Source of the DNA: an uncultured Flavobacteriales bacterium
GTDB taxonomy: Bacteria; Bacteroidota; Bacteroidia; Flavobacteriales_G; Salibacteraceae
Length of the DNA: 64,000 nucleotides
Assembly: GCA_943788725.1 (NCBI GenBank)
Contig: CALSRJ010000003.1
Location: 62,001-126,000, forward strand
Direction: 5' to 3'
Of this stretch, positions 54,612 to 64,000 are shown piece by piece. The position numbers were made by a program, and so were the translations under genes. The notes under the pieces were generated by a model. The model had not been told where the DNA came from. It saw only the letters and a program-made list of their open reading frames with translations, and made no database searches. Position 1 is the first letter of the stretch, and every line of letters begins with the position of its first letter.

Positions 54612-54690
54612 TGCGTGAGGGATAGAAGCGGCAGCTCTCACGCCGCAGGCGTGGGACTAAAGCGGATAGCCCGGTCTCGCGTCAGCGAGG
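54612..54690. repeat. Structured intergenic element, repeat-like
   Basis: TGCGTGAGGGATAGAAGCGG and, further on, AAAGCGGATAGCCCGG flank two hairpins (CACGCC-GCA-GGCGTG; CTCGC-GTCA-GCGAG). I recall similar segments between genes in many Bacteroidota genomes, so it is probably a dispersed palindromic element, but only one copy is in this window. Confidence 0.45.
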
Positions 54691-54748
54691 CACGCCCATT
54701 CACTTTAGAGTACCATCTTCATACCCATCATTTTAACGCGGCAGACGT

Positions 54749-56263
54749 TTGAGCATCATCAATTCCATATTCGGTTGGTTCATCAAGAAGCGCATCCATC
54801 AGATCGACTTGTTCATGAAGTATCCGCACGATGTGCAGAACGAATGGTTCGAGCGATTGGTGCAGACGGCCAAGAATACCGAATGGGGAAAGGAATTTGG
54901 CTACCGCGACATCAACTCGATGCCGCGGTTTAAGGAGCAAGTTCCGATCAGTAGCTATGAGAACCTTGAACCTCGGATTCAACGGATATTGAAAGGAGAG
55001 CAAAATGTCTTGTGGCCATCGGAGATTAAAATGTTTGCAAAGTCAAGTGGCACCACCAGCGCGAAGAGTAAGTTCATCCCTGTTAGCGAAGAGTCTTTGG
55101 AGGAATGTCACTACAAAGGGGGGAAAGACCTGATGAGTTTGTACTACAATGAATTTCCCGAATCGAAACTGATGTCAGGACGAGGCTTGGCAATGGGAGG
55201 TAGTTCGAACTTTGTGCCTTTGAACGACGATACGTATTACGGAGACCTTTCGGCCATCATCATCAAGAACCTCCCGTTTTGGGCGCATCTGCACCGGACG
55301 CCGGATTCAGACGTGGCCTTGAATCCTTCTTGGGAGGAGAAGATCGAGCAGATCGCGCAGATTACGGTCAAGCAGGATATCACCAATATTTCAGGCGTCC
55401 CCAGTTGGATGCTGGTGTTGCTGGATCGTGTGATGGAGATGACGGGAAAAGCTTCCATCCTAGAAGTGTGGCCGAACTTGGAGTGGTACGTGCACGGAGG
55501 GGTGAATTTCGCTCCTTACCGCGATCGCTTCTCACACGTGATGGAGGGTAAGATCAACTATTCTGAAACCTACAATGCTTCAGAAGGATTTTTCGGCATC
55601 CAAGAAAGCACTTCGCGAGACGACATGTTGCTCATGTTGGACTACGGCATTTTTTATGAATTCATGCCGATGAGTGAATTGGACCGGGATCACCCGAAGA
55701 CGTTGCAGCTGGATGAGGTGGAAGAAGGGGTGAACTACGCGATGATTATTTCAACCAATGGTGGTTTGTGGAGGTATAAGATTGGAGATACCATTCAGTT
55801 TACTTCTTTGGAACCGTACCGGATCAAAGTCAGTGGACGTACGAAGCATTACATCAATGCGTTTGGGGAGGAAGTGATTGTAGAGAATGCGGAACAGGCG
55901 ATTGCCACGGCAAGCGCTAAATCGGGTGCCATTGTGAAAGAATATACAGCCGCTCCGAAGTACATGGAGGCTTCGGCGGCGGGTGCGCACGAGTGGTTGA
56001 TTGAGTTTGAGCGGGCGCCCGATGACCTGGAGTTTTTTGTTGAGATGCTGGACAATGCCTTGAAAGGCTTGAACAGCGATTACGAGGCGAAACGATACCA
56101 CGATAAGGTGTTGCGCATGCCGATCGTGCATGTAATGAGCAGTGGCTCGTTTTACCGATGGATGAAGTCAAGGGGAAAGCTCGGGGGTCAGAACAAAGTG
56201 CCGCGCCTGTCGAATACCCGCGACTATGTCGAAGACATCTTATCTTTCCAACATGGTGCATAG
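54749..56263 (+). CDS. GH3 auxin-responsive-promoter family protein
   Basis: 504 residues from a TTG at 54749. The GH3 group belongs to the acyl-adenylate-forming superfamily; bacterial members are of unknown substrate. Visible: FAKSSGTTSAKSKFIPVSE (nucleotide-binding P-loop-like motif), EWYVHGGVNFAPY, YNASEGFFGIQ, GLWRYKIGDTIQF and SGRTKHYINAFGEEVIVENA. It joins the following gene by an 11-bp overlap. An ATP-dependent conjugation to an amino compound is possible. Confidence 0.88.
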   Translation: MSIINSIFGWFIKKRIHQIDLFMKYPHDVQNEWFERLVQTAKNTEWGKEFGYRDINSMPRFKEQVPISSYENLEPRIQRILKGEQNVLWPSEIKMFAKSSGTTSAKSKFIPVSEESLEECHYKGGKDLMSLYYNEFPESKLMSGRGLAMGGSSNFVPLNDDTYYGDLSAIIIKNLPFWAHLHRTPDSDVALNPSWEEKIEQIAQITVKQDITNISGVPSWMLVLLDRVMEMTGKASILEVWPNLEWYVHGGVNFAPYRDRFSHVMEGKINYSETYNASEGFFGIQESTSRDDMLLMLDYGIFYEFMPMSELDRDHPKTLQLDEVEEGVNYAMIISTNGGLWRYKIGDTIQFTSLEPYRIKVSGRTKHYINAFGEEVIVENAEQAIATASAKSGAIVKEYTAAPKYMEASAAGAHEWLIEFERAPDDLEFFVEMLDNALKGLNSDYEAKRYHDKVLRMPIVHVMSSGSFYRWMKSRGKLGGQNKVPRLSNTRDYVEDILSFQHGA

Positions 56264-57059
56264 GAGCTTGGCTTTGGTGATGTTTTTTGCACTGTGGCTC
56301 CAGGTGACAGCCCAGGACATGGTTACGTGGAGGTTGGTCAAGCAGCTGGAGCAGCCTGCGGTGGGCGTGCGTTTGGATCAGTTGAATAATATGTATGCCG
56401 TGCAACGCGGGGAGGTTGTGAAGATGGATCCGACGGGCAAGGTGTTGACGCGGTACAGCAATAAGATGATCGGAGAGCATGTAGCCATTGACGTCAGTAA
56501 TCCGATGAAGGTGTTGATTTTTTCTGCGGAGCAGATGCGATTGATCTTTCTCGATTCACGCATGTCTGAATTGCGCGAGGAGGTCAACCTCTATGCGGAG
56601 GGTTATGAGCAGATTTCGTTGGCAGCGACTTCTCACAGCAATGGGTTTTGGCTGTATGATCCGATTGAATTTCGATTGATTCGCTATGACCAGTATTTTA
56701 AGAAGGAACGTGAATCACTGAATATTGCGCAGATGCTCAGGGTAGAATTCTTTCCAGAAGACTTGATAGAAGTGGACAACCGGGTCTACCTGACAGACCC
56801 GAAACACGGGATTTACGTGTTTGACGTGTTCGGAAATTACTTGAAGCGCATACCTCTGAAAGGGGTGTCACGCTTGAGAATATCGGATAAACGATTGTTT
56901 TTCCAGAAGGGAGATGAGCTCATTGCATTTCATTTGACGAATGCCACCGAAGAGTTGGTTCCACTGGAAGCAGATCTGCCTGAGCGATTTGACGTGAACC
57001 GATCGCGTATTTGTGCAACCGGCCAGAAAGGGATATTTATTTTCGAGCCGAAGCGCTGA
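56253..57059 (+). CDS. Exported beta-propeller-like protein
   Basis: 268 residues from the ATG at 56253. Signal peptide (VHRSLALVMFFALWLQVTAQ). Repeating beta-strand units (VGVRLDQLNNMYAVQRGEVV, GKVLTRYSN, FWLYDPIEFRLIRYDQ, GIYVFDVFGNYLKRI) suggest a beta-propeller. It overlaps the GH3 gene by 11 bp and lies upstream of a nucleoside kinase. No catalytic motif is seen; function unknown. Confidence 0.7.
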   Translation: MVHRSLALVMFFALWLQVTAQDMVTWRLVKQLEQPAVGVRLDQLNNMYAVQRGEVVKMDPTGKVLTRYSNKMIGEHVAIDVSNPMKVLIFSAEQMRLIFLDSRMSELREEVNLYAEGYEQISLAATSHSNGFWLYDPIEFRLIRYDQYFKKERESLNIAQMLRVEFFPEDLIEVDNRVYLTDPKHGIYVFDVFGNYLKRIPLKGVSRLRISDKRLFFQKGDELIAFHLTNATEELVPLEADLPERFDVNRSRICATGQKGIFIFEPKR

Positions 57060-57149
57060 AAGCTTTTTATTTTCAACGGGTTTGACTTAATTCGTAAGCT
57101 CATTCCAGGGACCCACCTTGGAGGAGTCAACGTAGTTATCGATAGTATT

Positions 57150-57785
57150 ATGGAGGATAAGAATAGCAACCTACACGTAGCAGTTTCCGGGAACATCGGT
57201 TCTGGGAAAACAACATTGACTGGGTTGCTAGCGAAGCACTACGGTTGGGAGACGCACTATGAGGATGTAGACGGGAATCCGTACATCAACGATTTTTACG
57301 CAGAGATGCAGCGTTGGTCATTCAACATGCAGATCTATTATGTCAACAACCGCTTCAATCAGATTTTAGAGATCCGCGAGGGCAAGAAGAACGTCATCCA
57401 AGACAGAACCATCTATGAAGACGCGTACATCTTTGCGCCGAACTTGCATTCGATGGGCTTGATGACCACGCGCGATTTTGAGACGTATTTCTCGCTTTTT
57501 AACCTGTTGGATCGCTTTGTTCAGCCGCCAGATCTATTGATTTACTTGCGGGCAAGCGTACCGCGATTGGTAAGTCAGATCCAGAGCCGTGGTCGTGAGT
57601 ACGAAGAAGCGATCCGCCTCGACTACCTCAAACGTTTGAACGAGCGCTATGAGGCGTGGATTTCTACGTACGACAAGAGCAAGCTCTTGATCATTGACGT
57701 GGACAACAACAATTTCATCGACAGTCAGGAAGACTTGGGTGAGATCATCCAGAAGATTGATGCGGAATTGCACGGTCTCTTCTGA
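57150..57785 (+). CDS. Deoxynucleoside kinase (dGK/dAK type)
   Basis: 211 residues. P-loop VSGNIGSGKTTLTG, then YEDVDGNPYINDFYAEMQRW, QIYYVNNRFNQ, QDRTIYEDAYIFA (the DRS/ERS-like motif) and the lid LVSQIQSRGREYEEAIRLDYLKRLNERYEA (split here by type). Such enzymes phosphorylate deoxynucleosides in salvage. Specificity for dG/dA or dC cannot be told. Followed by a bidirectional terminator. Confidence 0.9.
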   Translation: MEDKNSNLHVAVSGNIGSGKTTLTGLLAKHYGWETHYEDVDGNPYINDFYAEMQRWSFNMQIYYVNNRFNQILEIREGKKNVIQDRTIYEDAYIFAPNLHSMGLMTTRDFETYFSLFNLLDRFVQPPDLLIYLRASVPRLVSQIQSRGREYEEAIRLDYLKRLNERYEAWISTYDKSKLLIIDVDNNNFIDSQEDLGEIIQKIDAELHGLF

Positions 57786-57813
57786 GAACAGCTTGAGAAA
57801 ATATGGAAAACGA

Positions 57814-57839
57814 AAAAGCCCCGAGTGATCGGGGCTTTT
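57814..57839. terminator. Bidirectional terminator between the kinase gene and atpC
   Basis: AAAAGCCCCGA and TCGGGGCTTTT with loop GTGA, shared by the two convergent genes. Confidence 0.9.
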
Positions 57840-57864
57840 CTATTTGTCGGCGCGTTGTCTTGAC

Positions 57865-58098
57865 TTAGTCAGACAGAACGATCACTTTATTATTAAGAAC
57901 CTCAACCACACCGCCTGCAATCTCGAACAATTGTTCTTCGCCGTCTTTCACGATGCGCACGGCACCTGATTGAAGAGTGGCGATGATCGGAGCGTGGTTT
58001 TCGAGGATTCCAAAGGAGCCGTCCTTACCTGGAAGCTGAATAACATCCGCTTCACCTCGAAAGATTTGTCGTTCTGGAGAAAGGATCTCTAGGGTCAT
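57865..58098 (-). CDS. atpC: ATP synthase F1 epsilon subunit, short form
   Basis: 77 residues, only the N-terminal beta-sandwich (LEILSPERQIFRGEADVIQL, GKDGSFGILENHAPIIATL, GGVVEVLNNKVIVL). The helical C-terminal domain that inhibits rotation in E. coli is missing, as is common in Bacteroidota. It lies 2 bp behind atpD and is co-transcribed. Confidence 0.93.
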   Translation of the reverse strand: MTLEILSPERQIFRGEADVIQLPGKDGSFGILENHAPIIATLQSGAVRIVKDGEEQLFEIAGGVVEVLNNKVIVLSD

Positions 58099-58100
58099 GA

Positions 58101-59624
<1,524 letters not shown>

Positions 59625-59678
59625 TTATGCTGAATTTTAGATAATTACGTTGTTATACAAATCGTTCTAAAACGGGTG

Positions 59679-59706
59679 CAAATCTAGGTATTTCAATTTG
59701 TTACAA
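59679..59706 (-). promoter_or_regulatory. Promoter of atpD-atpC
   Basis: On the minus strand TTG, 17 bases, then TAGATTTG (exact TAnnTTTG). The leader to the ATG is about 50 bases. This is a textbook Bacteroidota sigma-A promoter. Confidence 0.6.
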
Positions 59707-59810
59707 CTCGCGCGAATTCATTTTTTTAATTGCATACATTTGGAGTGCGTTAAGAATGACGCTAAGCATCATTAAATCAAGCGATTAACAAATCAACAGG
59801 CGTTAATAAA

Positions 59811-60734
59811 TTGCGGGTATTCAAAGGGATAGATCAGTACGATCGGAGCGAAGAGACGTGCTTGACCACAGGAACGTTTGACGGTGTGCACGTAGGTCAC
59901 CGAAAGATCATTCAGATGCTCAACGATATTGCAGGGCGAGAGGGGAGAAGGAGTGTAATGTTGACCTTTCATCCTCATCCTAGGAAGGTGTTATTTCCAG
60001 ACGATCACGGGCTTGAGTTGCTCACTACGATGGAAGAGAAGCTCGAATTGTTGGAAGCTGCAGGGCTGGATGATGTGATCATTCATCCGTTCTCAAAAGA
60101 TTTTTCGCGCTTCAACGCCGTGGAATACGTCCGAGATTTGCTGGTAAATGGCTTGCGCATGAGGCACATGGTTATCGGTTACGACCATCATTTCGGTCGC
60201 AACCGAGAAGGCGATATTCATCAATTACGCGACATGGCTCCGCTTTACGACTTCAAGGTCACGGAGATCTCTGCCCAGGACATCGACGATGTGAACGTCA
60301 GTTCAACCAAGATCAGAACGGCCTTGCAAGAAGGGGAGGTGGCAACTGCCAATACCTACCTAGGGTACAAGTATTCTTTTAGAGGAAACGTAGTGCGAGG
60401 AAAGAACCGCGGAAAGGACCTTGGCTTTCCCACGGCCAACGTCGAAATCTTGGACGATACCAAGTTGATACCTAAGAATGGGGTGTATGCAGTAGACGCC
60501 CACCTCAATGGTGTGGCCTGCCGAGGTATGATGAACATCGGGCACAATCCGACCTTTGAAAAGGAAGGCGCGCGATCCATTGAGGTCAACCTTTTTGATT
60601 TCGATCGCGACATATACGGTATGCAGGTCAAAGTGGAATTGCTGAAATACTTACGTTCGGAAAAGCGTTATACTGATGTTTCAGCTTTGAAAGCGCAGAT
60701 GGAAATAGATAAACAGGATGCCCAGGTTGGTTAA
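59811..60734 (+). CDS. ribF: Bifunctional riboflavin kinase/FAD synthetase RibF
   Basis: 307 residues from a TTG. The N-terminal FAD synthetase has TTGTFDGVHVGHRKII (HxGH-type motif), VIGYDHHFGRNREGD and ISAQDIDDVNVSSTKIR. The C-terminal riboflavin kinase has YSFRGNVVRGKNRGKDLGFP, PTANVEI, GMMNIGHNPTF and IEVNLFDFDRDIYG. It makes FMN and FAD. It overlaps the LRR gene by 17 bp. Confidence 0.96.
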   Translation: MRVFKGIDQYDRSEETCLTTGTFDGVHVGHRKIIQMLNDIAGREGRRSVMLTFHPHPRKVLFPDDHGLELLTTMEEKLELLEAAGLDDVIIHPFSKDFSRFNAVEYVRDLLVNGLRMRHMVIGYDHHFGRNREGDIHQLRDMAPLYDFKVTEISAQDIDDVNVSSTKIRTALQEGEVATANTYLGYKYSFRGNVVRGKNRGKDLGFPTANVEILDDTKLIPKNGVYAVDAHLNGVACRGMMNIGHNPTFEKEGARSIEVNLFDFDRDIYGMQVKVELLKYLRSEKRYTDVSALKAQMEIDKQDAQVG

Positions 60735-61308
60735 GCTTTTCATGGTACTCATGGCATGCGGTTCGGCGGGATCCGCTTTCTCGCAAGCGGTGGAAGACCC
60801 TGTGGTTTACACGCGTTTGGAGCGTGCCTTGTTGGTGCCAGAGCAAGTGGAGGTGCTGAAGCTGAGAAGGGATGGATTACGTGAATGGCCAGCAGAACTC
60901 GCTTCTTTTCCGAACCTGAGGGTGTTAGATCTAGGCCATAACAAGTTGACCGAGCTGCCAAACGACCTTACTGCCTACTCCAAGTTAGAACGTTTGGTAT
61001 TGACACGAAACAAGTTAGACTCCCTGCAAGGTTCTATCGGTGACCTGAAAGCACTCAGGGAGTTGCTGGTTGGAAATAATCAGATCTATTACGTGACAGA
61101 GCGAATTGGTGAATTGAAGGAGCTCGAATACTTGGAACTGTGGAGCAATAACATTTACTACCTGCCCAACAGCGTCGCTGAATTGACAAACCTCAAGGAG
61201 GTCGACATCAGGGCGATTCAGATGGGAGAAGCTTATCAGATGGCCATTAAGGATCTACTTCCTCCTTCAGCCAAACTACGCATATCACCAAGTTGTAATT
61301 GTGATTAA
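60718..61308 (+). CDS. Secreted leucine-rich-repeat protein
   Basis: 196 residues. Signal peptide (VKLFMVLMACGSAGSAFSQ). Four or five LRRs of 23 residues (NLRVLDLGHNKLTELP, KLERLVLTRNKLDSLQ, ALRELLVGNNQIYYV, ELEYLELWSNNIYYLP). A Cys-containing end (PSCNCD). It overlaps ribF by 17 bp, so it is co-transcribed. It likely binds a protein or glycan outside the cytoplasm; no sorting domain is seen. Confidence 0.8.
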   Translation: MPRLVKLFMVLMACGSAGSAFSQAVEDPVVYTRLERALLVPEQVEVLKLRRDGLREWPAELASFPNLRVLDLGHNKLTELPNDLTAYSKLERLVLTRNKLDSLQGSIGDLKALRELLVGNNQIYYVTERIGELKELEYLELWSNNIYYLPNSVAELTNLKEVDIRAIQMGEAYQMAIKDLLPPSAKLRISPSCNCD

Positions 61309-61327
61309 ACGCGAAGCCTTACTTTTG
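61299..61327 (+). promoter_or_regulatory. Promoter of the 45-residue lipoprotein
   Basis: TTG at 61299-61301, 18 bases, TACTTTTG at 61320-61327 (exact consensus). The ATG comes only 8 bases later, so the mRNA would have almost no leader. Confidence 0.5.
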
Positions 61328-61334
61328 AAGAATA

Positions 61335-61472
61335 ATGAAAAGGAGACGTAAAATATTGAGTGCCCTGCTCTTAGCCATGCTCTTCTTAGGAGCCATGGTA
61401 TTCCAAGGCTGCGCTTCATCGTCTGGCTATCATACCAAACCGCTTGGTGGAAAGCACTTCAAGTGCAAGTAA
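61335..61472 (+). CDS. 45-residue lipoprotein
   Basis: MKRRRKILSALLLAMLFLGA followed by a lipobox FQGC (Cys26). The mature peptide is only 20 residues: CASSSGYHTKPLGGKHFKCK, basic with a second Cys near the end. It stops one base before the stop of the convergent cyclophilin gene and has its own good promoter. Function unknown. Confidence 0.65.
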   Translation: MKRRRKILSALLLAMLFLGAMVFQGCASSSGYHTKPLGGKHFKCK

Positions 61473-62279
61473 TTATTCCAAGACCTCATAATCAATGATT
61501 ACGTCGTTAATGGGCCAATCGCCTGTATCTCTCTTCTCATTGGAAATCGCCTCTACTACACCCATTCCTTCTACTACTTCTCCAAAGACTGTGTGTACCC
61601 CGTCTAAATGAGGCGAGCCCCCCATGTTTTTGTATACCTCCCGCGCTGATGCGGGTATTTGAATGTTGTACTCCTCCTCTACAGCGTCTAAGCCATCCTC
61701 ACTGAGCGGTTTACCGATCACGATGTAGAAGCTGTATTGTGCTGATTTTTGCTTTGGGTTGTCCTTGTAGCTCATCGCCATGGCAATGGCACCTCTCTTA
61801 TGGATCAGCTCGGGCGTCGTTTCATTGGGGATGTAATAGGCACCTGCTTCTTCTCTTTTTTCAAGGGTCTGGTAATGATCGGAATTTCCTCCCTGGATCA
61901 TGAATTCAGGAACAACCCGGTAGAAGATGGTGTGGTGGTAGAGCTCTTCATTGACATTATAGAGAAAGTTGGCCCGGTGGATCGGCGTTTGTTCGTAGAG
62001 GCGAATCTTGATATCCCCCAGTCGCGTCTTGAGTAACACAAGCGTTTCTGGATGAGCAGCACCATAGTCTTCGAAGAATTGCCTGACCTTTCCTTCTCGT
62101 GGACGTGGCGCATTCTTCTTTGAGGGGATCTCTTGCTCTACCACGTGTTTCGGTTCTTCCGCTTTGGGTTCAATTGTTTCCTTCTTTTCAGGCGGTGGTC
62201 CAGCACAAGCAAGCAGGAGGGCAGCAGATAAAATCGTTAAAATGATGTATCTACCTTTCGATGTAACGGGGATGTTCAT
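61473..62279 (-). CDS. Cyclophilin-type peptidylprolyl isomerase lipoprotein
   Basis: 268 residues from the ATG at 62279. A lipoprotein signal ends LLLAC; a charged linker with Pro and Lys follows. The cyclophilin domain covers about residues 95-268: TRLGDIKIRLYEQTPIHRAN, FYRVVPEFMIQGGNS (the Arg-Phe region of the active site), ISNEKRDTGDWPINDV. VFGEVVEGMGVVEAI is typical. It catalyses proline cis-trans isomerisation in the periplasm. The insertion around DAVEEEYNIQIPASAREVYK is usual for Bacteroidota members. Confidence 0.9.
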   Translation of the reverse strand: MNIPVTSKGRYIILTILSAALLLACAGPPPEKKETIEPKAEEPKHVVEQEIPSKKNAPRPREGKVRQFFEDYGAAHPETLVLLKTRLGDIKIRLYEQTPIHRANFLYNVNEELYHHTIFYRVVPEFMIQGGNSDHYQTLEKREEAGAYYIPNETTPELIHKRGAIAMAMSYKDNPKQKSAQYSFYIVIGKPLSEDGLDAVEEEYNIQIPASAREVYKNMGGSPHLDGVHTVFGEVVEGMGVVEAISNEKRDTGDWPINDVIIDYEVLE

Positions 62280-62301
62280 GAATGAGAATACCTTTGCTGC
62301 A

Positions 62302-63054
62302 ATGTTCGGAAGATTAGCCAAACTATTCGGAAAGAAAGAGCAATTGCTCGATCCTGCAGACCTAGGAAAGTTGCGCGTAGATGTGCATTCCCATTTTATC
62401 GATGGCATTGATGACGGCGCGAAGACGATTGAGGATTCGCTTGGCATGCTCGCTGGCATGAAGGGGTTGGGCTATCAAAAAGTAATTACCACGCCCCATG
62501 TGATGAGCGATTACTACCGCAATACCACCGAGATCATCACCACCGGAAGGGATCGGATTGCGGAGGCTGCCGGCAAGGCTGGGATTGATATTGAAATCGA
62601 GTGCGCCGCCGAATACTATTTGGATGCCGATTTGATGCCGAAGATCAAGGCGAAGGACATCCTGACTTTCGGGGATGGCTATGTCTTGTTTGAACTCCCT
62701 TTTCTCAGTGAGCCGCCTAACCTGGCCGAAATCGTTTTTGAAATGCAGTTAGCGGGCTACAAACCGGTGTTAGCGCATCCAGAACGATATGCTTTTTGGC
62801 ACCAAAAATTCGAGAAATACCAAGAATTGGCGGATAAGGGTGTGGTGTTGCAACTCAACATCAATAGCCTTACTGGACATTACTCTCCTGAAGTAAAGCA
62901 GATTTCCAAGCGACTTGTAGACAAAGGACTCATCAGCCTACTCGGTTCAGACTGCCACCACGATAGACATATTACGCTGATGGATCATGCGCGAAGACTC
63001 CCCACCCTTCATCAACTGATGGACAGTGGGCTACTGATCAATCAGAAGCTTTAA
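62302..63054 (+). CDS. CpsB/YwqE-family tyrosine-protein phosphatase (PHP)
   Basis: 250 residues from the ATG at 62302; an ATG at 62278 is the alternative, but the shorter start gives the usual length. PHP metal motifs: VDVHSHFIDGIDDG, TTPHVMSDYYR, ECAAEYYLD, LAHPERYAFW, LNINSLTGHY and GSDCHHDRHI. These Mn-dependent phosphatases act on tyrosine kinases of polysaccharide export; no kinase or Wzc is in this window. A TACCTTTG box at 62289-62296 precedes the start. Confidence 0.88.
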   Translation: MFGRLAKLFGKKEQLLDPADLGKLRVDVHSHFIDGIDDGAKTIEDSLGMLAGMKGLGYQKVITTPHVMSDYYRNTTEIITTGRDRIAEAAGKAGIDIEIECAAEYYLDADLMPKIKAKDILTFGDGYVLFELPFLSEPPNLAEIVFEMQLAGYKPVLAHPERYAFWHQKFEKYQELADKGVVLQLNINSLTGHYSPEVKQISKRLVDKGLISLLGSDCHHDRHITLMDHARRLPTLHQLMDSGLLINQKL

Positions 63055-63926
63055 GCTTGAGCCACTTCTGCCTCGCGGTGGATTTTCTTGACCAATCCAG
63101 ACAATACCTTACCTGGGCCTACCTCCACGAAATGCGTGGCGCCATCGGCAACCATTTGCTGCACGCTCTGCGTCCAGCGGACCGGAGCGGTGAGTTGTGC
63201 CATCAGGTTTTTCTGGATGGCTATCGGATCGCTTACGGCGCTTGCGGTGACGTTCTGATATACCGGACAGGTTGGCTCGCTGAAGACTGTGTTTTCAATA
63301 GCTTGCGCCAATTCAGCCCTTGCGGGTTCCATCAGAGGTGAATGGAATGCGCCACCAACGGGCAGCTTGAGTGCGCGCTTCGCTCCTTTTTCGGTCAGTG
63401 CGGCGCATGCTGCATCGATGCCAGCGTTGCTTCCGCTGATGACCAACTGGCCGGGACAATTGTAGTTGGCCGCTACCACTACCTCGTCGATTGAGGCACA
63501 AGTCTCTTCAACGATACTGTCTTCCAATCCAAGTATCGCTGCCATGGTGGAAGGGTTCATTTCACAGGCCTTTTGCATGGCCATTGCCCTTTTATACACC
63601 AAGTTGAGTCCATCCTCGAAACTAAGGGTCTTGTTCGCCACCAATGCTGAAAGCTCGCCGAGACTATGTCCTGCGACCATGTCGGGTCGAAAATTATTGA
63701 GGGTAGAAGCAAGTACTACGGAATGAAGAAAAACGGCCGGTTGGGTCACCTTGGTCTGCTTGAGCTCGTCGTCGCTTCCCTCGAACATGATCTTAGTGAT
63801 CTCGAATCCAAGGATATCATTGGCTTGGTGAAAAAGTGCTTTGGCGGAAGGATTGCTGTCGTAAAGTTCTTTTCCCATTCCTGAGAATTGGGCTCCCTGT
63901 CCGGGAAATACATAGGCTGTTTTCAT
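63051..63926 (-). CDS. fabD: Malonyl-CoA:ACP transacylase FabD
   Basis: 291 residues. It loads malonyl groups on acyl carrier protein for fatty acid synthesis. AYVFPGQGAQFSGMGKELYD starts the protein; the nucleophile Ser is in VAGHSLGELSAL; KLPVGGAFHSPLMEPA holds the catalytic His; ATHFVEVGPGKVLSGLVKKI closes the domain. It overlaps the phosphatase gene by four bases at its 3' end and starts 1 bp after the stop of an upstream gene. Confidence 0.96.
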   Translation of the reverse strand: MKTAYVFPGQGAQFSGMGKELYDSNPSAKALFHQANDILGFEITKIMFEGSDDELKQTKVTQPAVFLHSVVLASTLNNFRPDMVAGHSLGELSALVANKTLSFEDGLNLVYKRAMAMQKACEMNPSTMAAILGLEDSIVEETCASIDEVVVAANYNCPGQLVISGSNAGIDAACAALTEKGAKRALKLPVGGAFHSPLMEPARAELAQAIENTVFSEPTCPVYQNVTASAVSDPIAIQKNLMAQLTAPVRWTQSVQQMVADGATHFVEVGPGKVLSGLVKKIHREAEVAQA

Positions 63927-63927
63927 C

Positions 63928-64000
63928 TTAGCTAAGTTTTGCGGAAATCAAACTGATAAATTCTTTGCGGGTTGAGTCTTTTAGGAACTCTCCGGTGAAT
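63928..64000 (-). CDS. C-terminal end of an unidentified gene upstream of fabD
   Basis: A frame is open from the window edge to a TAA at 63928-63930 and gives 23 residues ending KEFISLISAKLS. The stop lies one base before the fabD ATG, the tight spacing of an operon. The protein cannot be identified from so few residues. Confidence 0.4.
   Translation of the reverse strand, partial: FTGEFLKDSTRKEFISLISAKLS

Overview
The window looks like a piece of a Bacteroidota chromosome, most likely of the order Flavobacteriales. It carries the type IX secretion and gliding genes gldK, gldL, gldM, gldN and gldO in order, plus gldH, a PorP/SprF protein and a protein ending in a T9SS sorting domain. An isolated atpD-atpC pair, a bacterial GH3-family enzyme and several promoters of the Bacteroidota form (TTG, 17 to 19 bases, TAnnTTTG) agree with this. 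The exact genus cannot be read from the sequence.

Layout. 1-3.7 kb: 3' end of a large exported repeat protein, gldH and yqeY. 3.7-10.4 kb, minus strand: groES-groEL, then an overlapping operon miaB, sigma-54 activator, lptE, TPR protein, secG. 10.5-20.9 kb, plus strand: topA, a metal-site-degenerate arginase-fold protein, porP/sprF, gldKLMN and gldO. 20.9-27.3 kb, minus strand: a nucleotide-sugar operon (aminotransferase, UDP-glucose dehydrogenase, UDP-glucuronate decarboxylase, acetyltransferase, a frameshifted UDP-HexNAc dehydrogenase, dTDP-glucose dehydratase). 27.4-30.4 kb: an outer-membrane barrel protein, waaA and a coiled-coil lipoprotein whose apparent original start is followed by an in-frame amber codon.

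30.4-44.3 kb is an accessory island, visibly richer in A+T than the rest. It is bounded and littered by nested or truncated insertion sequences and lies beside tRNA-Leu and tRNA-Gly genes. Two inverted partial copies of one IS3-family element share about 407 bp and enclose about 9.5 kb. The cargo looks like a chaperone/usher-like surface-fibre system not usual for Bacteroidota: an 1160-residue usher-like barrel protein with SdrD-like and SPOR-like C-terminal domains, two paralogous secreted subunits separated by a perfect 18-bp hairpin, a PapD-like periplasmic chaperone, a MORN/YwqK-repeat protein and a small lipoprotein. A SPOR-domain protein and another lipoprotein lie further along. This cluster is the main candidate for an undescribed system.

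44.8-64 kb is ordinary core chromosome: mutS, a TrmH-type methyltransferase, an OmpA/TPR lipoprotein, folK, sppA, a PolX-like PHP protein with a degenerate polymerase palm, GH3 enzyme, deoxynucleoside kinase, atpD-atpC, ribF, an LRR protein, a 45-residue lipoprotein, cyclophilin, a CpsB/YwqE phosphatase and fabD. All functional statements come from reading motifs and gene order; no database search was run.
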